NCBI GenBank assembly: GCA_963556495.2 | Contig: OY747704.1 | Span: 9,524,501 to 9,588,500, forward strand | From: Valencia hispanica | Lineage: Eukaryota > Chordata > Actinopteri > Cyprinodontiformes > Valenciidae | DNA length: 64,000 bases | Reading direction: 5' to 3' | Shown here: positions 55,901 through 64,000 of the stretch, in pieces | How positions within the stretch are numbered: the stretch's first letter is position 1 | Layout: every line of letters begins with the position of its first letter | Translations under genes and position numbers: made by a program | Notes under the pieces: model-generated | Told to the model about the DNA's origin: nothing | Database searches by the model: none | Seen by the model: the letters and a program-made list of their open reading frames with translations, nothing else

Positions 55901-58900
55901 ATACAACTGTTTAAGATGAAGTTGAATGTATGAGGTACAAAAAAGCTTTATCTCACCGAGAAAAGGTGAAAATGGACCAGTTTAAGAAACTCCTCTTTGG
56001 TTATAATGTTACCTTTAATTTTACTTTAAATGAACTAAAATCAATGTTTATAGAAGTCTATAATCAATACATCTCCATACAACTGTTTAAGATGAAGTTG
56101 AATGTATGAGGTCCAAAAAAGCTTTATCTCACCGAGAAAAGGTGAAAATGGACCAGTTTCAGAAACTCCACTTTGGTCATAATGTTACCTTTAATTTTAC
56201 TTCTAATGAGCTACTAACAATGTTTATAGTAGTCTATAGTCAACACATCTCCATACAACTGTTTAAGATGAAGTTGAATGGATGAGGTCCAAAACAGCTT
56301 TATCTCACCGAGAAAAGGTGAAAAGGGATCAGTTTCAGAAACTCCACTTTGGTCATAATGTTACCGTTAATTTTACTTCTGAGTTACAAACAATGTTTAT
56401 AGTAGTCTATAATCAACACATCTCCATACAACTGTTTAAGATGAAGTTGAATGTTTGAGGTCCAAAAAAGCTTTATCTCACCGAGAAAATGTGAAATGGA
56501 CCAGTTTCAGAAACTCCACTTTGGTCATAATGTTACCTTTAATTTTACTTCTAATGAGCTACTAACAATGTTTATAGTAGTCTATAATCAACACATCTCC
56601 ATACAACTGTTTAAGATGAAGTTGAATGTATGAGGTCCAAAACAGCTTTATCTCACCGAGAAAAGGTGAAAATGGACCAGTTTCAGAAACTCCTCTTTGG
56701 TCATAATGTTACCTTTAATTTTACCTCTAATGAGCTACAAACAATGTTTATAATAGTCTATAATCAACACATCTCCATACAACTGTTTAAGATGAAGTTG
56801 AATGTATGAGGTCCAAAACAGCTTTATCTCACCGAGAAAAGGTGAAAATGGACCAGTTTCAGAAACTCCACTTTGATCATATTGTTACCTTTAATTTTAC
56901 TTCTAATGAGCTACAAACAATGTTTATAGTAGTCTATAATCAACACATCTCCATACAACTGTTTAAGATGAAGTTGAATGTATGAGACCAAAAAAGCTTT
57001 ATCTCACAGAGAAAAGGTGAAAATTGACCAGTTTCAGAAACTCCACTTTGGTCATAATGTTACCTTTAATTTTACTTCTAATGAGCTACTAACAATGTTT
57101 ATAGTAGTCTATAGTCAACACATCTCCACACAACTGTTTAAGATGAAGTTGAATGTATGAGGTCCAAAACAGCTTTATCTCACCGAGAAAAGGTGAAAAG
57201 GGACCAGTTTCAGAAACTCCACTTTGGTCATAATGTTACCTTTAATTTTACCTCTAATGAGCTACAAACAATGTTTATAGAAGTCTATAATCAACACATC
57301 TCCATACAACTGTTTAAGATGAAGTTGAATGTATGAGGTCCAAAAAAGCTTTATCTCACCGAGAAAAGGTGAAAATGGACCAGTTTCAGAAACTCCTCTT
57401 TGGTTATAATGTTACCTTTAATTTTACTTTAAATGAACTAAAAACAATGTTTATAGTAGTCTATAATCAACACATCTCCATACAACTGTTTAAGATGAAG
57501 TTGAATGTATGAGGTCCAAAACAGCTTTATCTCACAGAGAAAAGGTGAAAATGGACCAGTTTCAGAAACTCCTCTTTGGTCATAATGTTACCTTAAATTT
57601 TACCTCTAATGAACTAAAAACAATGTTTATAGTAGTCTATAATCAACACATCTCCATACAACTGTTTAAACTGAAGTTGAATGTATGAGGTCCAAAAAAG
57701 CTTTATCTCACTGAGAAAAGGTGAAAATGGACCAGTTTCAGAAACTCCTCTTTGATCATAATGTTACCTTTAATTTTACCTCTAATGAGCTACAAACAAT
57801 GTTTATAGTAGTCTATAATCAACACATCTCCATACAACTGTTTGATGAAGTTGAATGTATGAGGTCCAAAAAAGCTTTATCTCACAGAGCAAAGGTGAAA
57901 ATTTACCAGTTTCAGAAACTCCACTTTGGTCATAATGTTACCTTTAATTTTACTTCTAATGCGCTACTAACAATGTTTATAGTAGTCTATAATCAACACA
58001 TCTCCATACAACTGTTTAAGATGAAGTTGAATGTATGAGGTCCAAAACAGCTTTATCTCACAGAGAAAAGGTGAAAATGGACCAGTTTCAGAAACTCCTC
58101 TTTGGACATAATGTTACCTTTAATTTTACCTCTAATGAGCTACAAACAATGTTTATAGTTGTCTATAATCATCACATCTCCATACAACTGTTTAAGATGA
58201 AGTTGAATGTATGAGGTCCAAAAAAGCTTTATCTCACCGAGAAAAGGTGAAAATGGACCAGTTTCAGAAACTCCTCTTTGGTCAAAATGTTACCTTAAAT
58301 TTTACCTCTAATGAGCTACAAACAATGTTTATAGTAGTCTATAATCAACACATCTCCATACAACTGTTTAAGATGAAGTTGAATGTATGAGGTCCAAAAC
58401 AGCTTTATCTCACCGAGAAAAGGTGAAAATGGACCAGTTTCAGAAACTCCTCTAGGGTCATAATGTTACCGTTAATTTTACTTCTGAGTTACAAACAATG
58501 TTTATAGTAGTCTATAATCAACACATCTCCTTACAACTGTTTAAGATGAAGTTGAATGTATGAGGTCCAAAAAAAGCTTTATCTCACAGAGAGAAGGTGA
58601 AAATGGACCAGGTTCAGAAACTCCACTTTGGTCATAAAGTTACCTTTAATTTTACCTCTAATGAGCTACAAACAATGTTTATAGTAGTCTATAATCAACA
58701 CATCTCCATACAACTGTTTAAGATGAAGTTGAATGTATGAGGTCCAAAATAGCTTTATCTCACCGAGAAAAGGTGAAAATGGACCAGTTTCAGAAACTCC
58801 ACTTTGGTCATAATTTTACTTTTAATTTTACTTCTAATGAGCTACAAACAATGTTTATAGTAGTCTATAATCAACACATCTCCATACAACTGTTTAAGAT

Positions 58901-61900
58901 GAAGTTGAATGTATGAGGTCCAAAACAGCTTTATCTCACCGAGAAAAGGTGAAAATGGACCAGTTTCAGAAACTCCACTTTGGTCATAAAGTTTCCTTTA
59001 ATTTTACCTCTAATGAGTTACAAACAATGTTTATAGTAGTCTATAATCAACACATCTCCATACAACTGTTTAAGATGAAGTTGAATGTATGAGGTCCAAA
59101 ACAGCTTTATCTCACCGAGAAAAGGTGAAAATTGACCAGTTTCAGAAACTCCTCTTTGGTTATAATGTTACCTTTAATTTTACTTTAAATGAACTAAATA
59201 CAATGTTTATAGTAGTCTATAATCAACACATCTCCATACAACTGTTTAAGATGAAGTTGAATGTATGAGGTCCAAAACAGCTTTATCTCACCGAGAAAAG
59301 GTGAAAATTGACCATTTTCAGAAACTCCACTTTGGTCAAAAAGTTACCTTTAATTTTTCTTCTAATGAACTAAAAACAATGTTTATAGTAGTCTATAATC
59401 AACACATCTCCATACAACTGTTTAAGATGAAGTTGAATGTATGAGGTCCAAAAAAGCTTTATCTCACCGAGAAAAGGTGAAAATGGACCAGTTTCAGAAA
59501 CTCCTCTTTGGTCAAAATGTTACCTTAAATTTTACCTCTAATGAGCTACAAACAATATTTATAGTAGTCTATAATCAACACATCTCCAATCAACTGTTTA
59601 AGATGAAGTTGAATGTATGAGGTCCAAAAAAGCTTTATCTCACCGAGAAAAGGTGAAAATGGACCAGTTTCAGAAACTCCACTTTGGTCATAATGTTACC
59701 TTTAATTTTACTTCTAATGAGCTACTAACAATGTTTATAGTAGTCTATAATCAACACATCTCCATACAACTGTTTAAGATGAAGTTGAATGTATGAGGTC
59801 CAAAACAGCTTTATCTCACCGAGAAAAGGTGAAAATGGACCAGTTTCAGAAACTCCTCTAGGGTCATAATGTTACCGTTAATTTTACTTCTGAGTTACAA
59901 ACAATGTTTATAGTAGTCTATAATCAACACATCTCCTTACAACTGTTTAAGATGAAGTTGAATGTATGAGGTCCAAAAAAAGCTTTATCTCACAGAGAAA
60001 AGGTGAAAAGGGACCAGTTTCAGAAACTCCTCTTTGGTCATAATGTTACCTTTAATTTTACCTCTAATGAGCTACAAACAATGTTTATAGTAGTCTATAA
60101 TCAACACATCTCCATACAACTGTTTAAGATGAAGTTGAATGTATGAGGTCCAAAAAAGCTTTATCTCATCGAGAAAAGGTGAAAATGGACCAGTTTCAGA
60201 ATCTCCTCTTTGATCATATTGTTACCTTTAATTTTACCTCTAATGAGCTACAAACAATGTTTATAGTAGTCTATAATCAACACATCTCCATACAACTGTT
60301 TAAGATGAAGTTGAATGTATGAGGTCCAAAAAAGCTTTATCTCACCGAGAAAAGGTGAAAATGGACCAGTTTCAGAAACTCCTCTTTGATCATAATGTTA
60401 CCTTTAATTTTACCTCTAATGAGCTACAAACAATGTTTATAGTAGTCTATAATCAACACATCTCCATACAACTGTTTAAGATGAAGTTGAATGTTTGAGG
60501 TCCAAAAAAGCTTTATCTCACCGAGAAAATGTGAAAATGGACCAGTTTCAGAAACTCCACTTTGGTCATAATGTTACCTTTAATTTTACTTCTAATGAGC
60601 TACTAACAATGTTTATAGTAGTCTATAATCAACACATCTCCATACAACTGTTTAAGATGAAGTTGAATGTATGAGGTCCAAAACAGCTTTATCTCACCGA
60701 GAAAAGGTGAAAATGGACCAGTTTCAGAAACTCCTCTTTGGTCATAATGTTACCTTTAATTTTACCTCTAATGAGCTACAAACAATGTTTATAGTAGTCT
60801 ATAATCAACACATCTCCATACAACTGTTTAAGATGAAGTTGAATGTATGAGGTCCAAAAAAGCTTTATCTCACCGAGAAAAGGTGAAAATGGACCAGTTT
60901 CAGAATCTCCTCTTTGATCATATTGTTACCTTTAATTTTACCTCTAATGAGCTACAAACAATGTTTATAGTAGTCTATAATCAACACATCTCCATACAAC
61001 TGTTTAAGATGAAGTTGAATGTATGAGGTCCAAAAAAGCTTTATCTCACAGAGAAAAGGTGAAAATTGACCAGTTTCAGAAACTCCACTTTGGTCATAAA
61101 GTTACCTTTAATTTTACTTCTAATGAGCTACTAACAATGTTTATAGTAGTCTATAGTCAACACATCTCCACACAACTGTTTAAGATGAAGTTGAATGTAT
61201 GAGGTCCAAAACAGCTTTATCTCACCGAGAAAAGGTGAAAAGGGACCAGTTTCAGAAACTCCACTTTGGTCATAATGTTACCTTTAATTTTACCTCTAAT
61301 GAGCTACAAACAATGTTTATAGAAGTCTATAATCAACACATCTCCATACAACTGTTTAAGATGAAGTTGAATGTATGAAGTCCAAAAAAGCTTTATCTCA
61401 CCGAGAAAAGGTGAAAATGGACCAGTTTCAGAAACTCCTCTTTGGTTATAATTTTACCTTTAATTTTACTTTAAATGAACTAAAAACAATGTTTATAGTA
61501 GTCTATAATCAACACATCTCCATATAACTGTTTAAGATGAAGTTAAATGTATGAGGTCCAAAACAGCTTTATCTCACAGAGAAAAGGTGAAAATGGACCA
61601 GTTTCAGAAACTCCTCTTTGGTCATAATGTTACCTTTAATTTTACCTCTAATGAGCTACAAACAATGTTTATAGTAGTCTATAATCAACACATCTCCATA
61701 CAACTGTTTAAGATGAAGTTGAATGTATGAGGTCCAAAAAAGCTTTATCTCACTGAGAAAAGGTGAAAATGGACCAGTTTCAGAAACTCCTCTTTGATCA
61801 TAATGTTACCTTTAATTTTACCTCTAATGAGCTACAAACAATGTTTATAGTAGTCTATAATCATCACATCTCCATACAACTGTTTGATGAAGTTGAATGT

Positions 61901-64000
61901 ATGAGGTCCAAAAAAGCTTTATCTCACCGAGAAAAGGTGAAAATGGACCAGTTTCAGAAACTCCACTTTGGTCATAATGTTACCTTTAATTTTACTTCTA
62001 ATGAGCTACTAACAATGTTTATAGTAGTCTATAATCAACACATCTCCATACAACTGTTTAAGATGAAGTTGAATGTATGAGGTCCAAAACAGCTTTATCT
62101 CACCGAGAAAAGGTGAAAATGGACCAGTTTCAGAAACTCCTCTAGGGTCATAATGTTACCGTTAATTTTACTTCTGAGTTACAAACAATGTTTATAGTAG
62201 TCTATAATCAACACATCTCCTTACAGCTGTTTAAGATGAAGTTGAATGTATGAGGTCCAAAAAAAGCTTTATCTCACAGAGAAAAGGTGAAAATGGACCA
62301 GGTTCAGAAACTCCACTTTGGTCATAAAGTTACCTTTAATTTTACCTCTAATGAGCTACAAACAATGTTTATAGTAGTCTATAATCAACACATCTCCATA
62401 CAAACGTTTAAGATGAAGTTGAATGTATGAGGTCCAAAATAGCTTTATCTCACCGAGAAAAGGTGAAAATGGACCAGTTTCAGAAACTCCACTTTGGTCA
62501 TAATTTTACTTTTAATTTTACTTCTAATGAGCTACAAACAATGTTTATAGTAGTCTATAATCAACACATCTCCATACAACTGTTTAAGATGAAGTTGAAT
62601 GTATGAGGTCCAAAACAGCTTTATCTCACCGAGAAAAGGTGAAAATGGACCAGTTTCAGAAACTCCACTTTGGTCATAAAGTTACCTTTAATTTTACCTC
62701 TAATGAGCTACAAACAATGTTTATAGTAGTCTATAATCAACACATCTCCATACAACTGTTTAAGATGAAGTTGAATGTATGAGGTCCAAAACAGCTTTAT
62801 CTCACCGAGAAAAGGTGAAAATTGACCAGTTTCAGAAACTCCTCTTTGGTTATAATGTTACCTTTAATTTTACTTTAAATGAACTAAAAACAATGTTTAT
62901 AGTAGTCTATAATCAACACATCTCCATACAACTGTTTAAGATGAAGTTGAATGTATGAGGTCCAAAACAGCTTTATCTCACCGAGAAAAGGTGAAAATTG
63001 ACCAGTTTCAGAAACTCCACTTTGGTCAAAAAGTTACCTTTAATTTTACTTCTAATGAGCTACAAACAATGTTTATAGTAGTCTATAATCAACACATCTC
63101 CATACAACTGTTTAAGATGAAGTTGAATGTATGAGGTCCAAAAAAGCTTTATCTCATCGAGAAAAGGTGAAAATGGACCAGTTTCAGAAACTCCTCTTTG
63201 ATCATATTGTTACCTTTAATTTTACCTCTAATGAGCTACAAACAATTTTTATAGTAGTCTATAATCAACACATCTCCATACAACTGTTTAAGATGAAGTG
63301 GAATGTATGAGGTCCAAAAAAGCTTTATCTCACAGAGAAAAGGTGAAAATTGACCAGTTTCAGAAACTCCACTTTGGTCATAAAGTTACCTTTAATTTTT
63401 CTTCTAATGAACTAAAAAAAAAGTTTATAGTAGTCTATAATCAACACATCTCCATACAACTGTTTCAGATGAAGTTGAATGTATGAGGTCCAAAAAAGCT
63501 TTATCTCACCGAGAAAAGGTGAAAATGGACCAGTTTCAGAAACTCCTCTTTAGACATAATGTTACCTTTAATTTTACCTCTAATGAGCTACAAACAATGT
63601 TTATAGTAGTCTATAATCAACACATCTCCATACAACTGTTTCAGATGAAGTTGAATGTATGAGGTCCAAAACAGCTTTATCTCACAGAGAAAAGGTGAAA
63701 ATGGACCAGTTTCAGAAACTCCACTTTGGTCATAATGTTACCTATAATTTTACTTCTAATGAGCTACTAACAATGTTTATAGTAGTCTATAATCAACACA
63801 TCTCCATACAACTGTTTAAGATGAAGTTGAATGTATGAGGTCCAAAACAGCTTTATCTCACAGAGAAAAGGTGAAAATGGACCAGTTTCAGAAACTCCTC
63901 TTTGGACATAATGTTACCTTTAATTTTACCTCTAATGAGCTACAAACAATGTTTATAGTAGTCTATAATCAACACATCTCCATACAACTGTTTAAGATGA
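52912..64000 (+). repeat. AT-rich satellite array, 176-bp monomer, with higher-order structure
   Basis: Head-to-tail repeat. Equivalent positions at 53019, 53195, 53371 and 53547 are exactly 176 bp apart; later monomers vary from about 170 to 178 bp. About 63 monomers in the window, continuing past its end. The first monomer (52912-53020) is divergent, an array-edge feature. Subtypes differ at TTTAAATGAGCTAAAAAC, CTTCTAATGAGCTACTAAC, CCTCTAATGAGCTACAAAC and CTTCTGAGTTACAAAC (6-bp shorter). Subtype order repeats: marker GAGGTACAAAA at 55055 and 55932 (877 bp, 5 monomers), and TCTAGGG at 58451, 59857 and 62141. Monomer length and AT content are like centromeric satellites; no CENP-B box noticed. 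Short ORFs within are artefacts. Confidence 0.95.

Noticed and set aside
56451..63486. Recurring 60-105 codon ORFs (HNVTFNFTSNE type)
   Set aside because: Each spans satellite monomers where a local indel opens the frame; most monomers have stops at the same place, so no selection for coding.
52912..64000. CRISPR-like regular spacing
   Set aside because: Repeats are contiguous 176-bp monomers without unique spacers, in eukaryotic DNA.

Overview
The window looks like repeat-dense teleost (ray-finned fish) nuclear DNA. The mix of transposons is typical of fish: a near-intact RTE-clade LINE of Rex3 type, I/Nimb-type LINEs with RNase H, L1/Tx1-type LINEs, an L2/Maui-type LINE with a TTGATTGA tail, hAT and Tc1 DNA transposons, an endogenous retrovirus (ERV) with a His-tRNA primer site, and tRNA-derived SINEs. 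Nothing suggests a prokaryote. I cannot name the species.

Layout. 1-15.2 kb is a nest of LINEs. A minus-strand I-type copy (1-1800) abuts a minus-strand L1/Tx1 element (about 1801-10626). That L1 is split by a plus-strand Rex3-like element (3212-6562) with a perfect 14-bp target-site duplication (TSD). A second minus-strand I-type copy (about 10640-15190) carries a solo LTR with a 5-bp TSD and a SINE. 15.2-18.4 kb holds plus-strand LINE 3' fragments (L1-like, L2) and a SINE. 19.8-21.7 kb holds the best candidate for a non-transposon gene: five phase-compatible exons encoding a cysteine-rich protein with a C2HC zinc finger, followed by AATAAA. 23.16-23.82 kb is a 51-bp minisatellite open in several frames on both strands, with its first unit inverted. 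24.02-28.23 kb is an internally deleted ERV with LTRs, TSD, primer site, a gag-integrase fusion and a collapsed env. 28.5-29.6 kb is a repeat carrying a small ORF for a membrane plus coiled-coil protein. 30.2-33.1 kb is a Tc1-type transposon broken by later insertions. 33.1-38.2 kb is degenerate repeat and unassigned DNA. 38.7-41.2 kb is a hAT element with a second hAT nested inside, both with 8-bp TSDs. 41.3-49.2 kb contains LTR-like sequence, satellite relics, further hAT pieces, a 2.4-kb GC-rich block and a 110-bp palindrome. 49.24-51.72 kb is a minus-strand non-autonomous LTR element whose ORF has a duplicated N-terminal domain and proline-rich minisatellites. 52.9 kb to the end of the window is an AT-rich satellite array with a monomer of about 176 bp, roughly 63 copies and signs of higher-order structure.

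Functionally there is little host coding sequence. The window reads as pericentromeric-type or otherwise low-recombination DNA where elements inserted into one another. Order of insertion can be read from TSDs: Rex3 after L1, solo LTR and SINE after I copy B, inner hAT after outer hAT, ERV after the short ORF it splits. The satellite array and its diverged inverted relics near 42.7 kb suggest satellite once reached further left or was seeded elsewhere.
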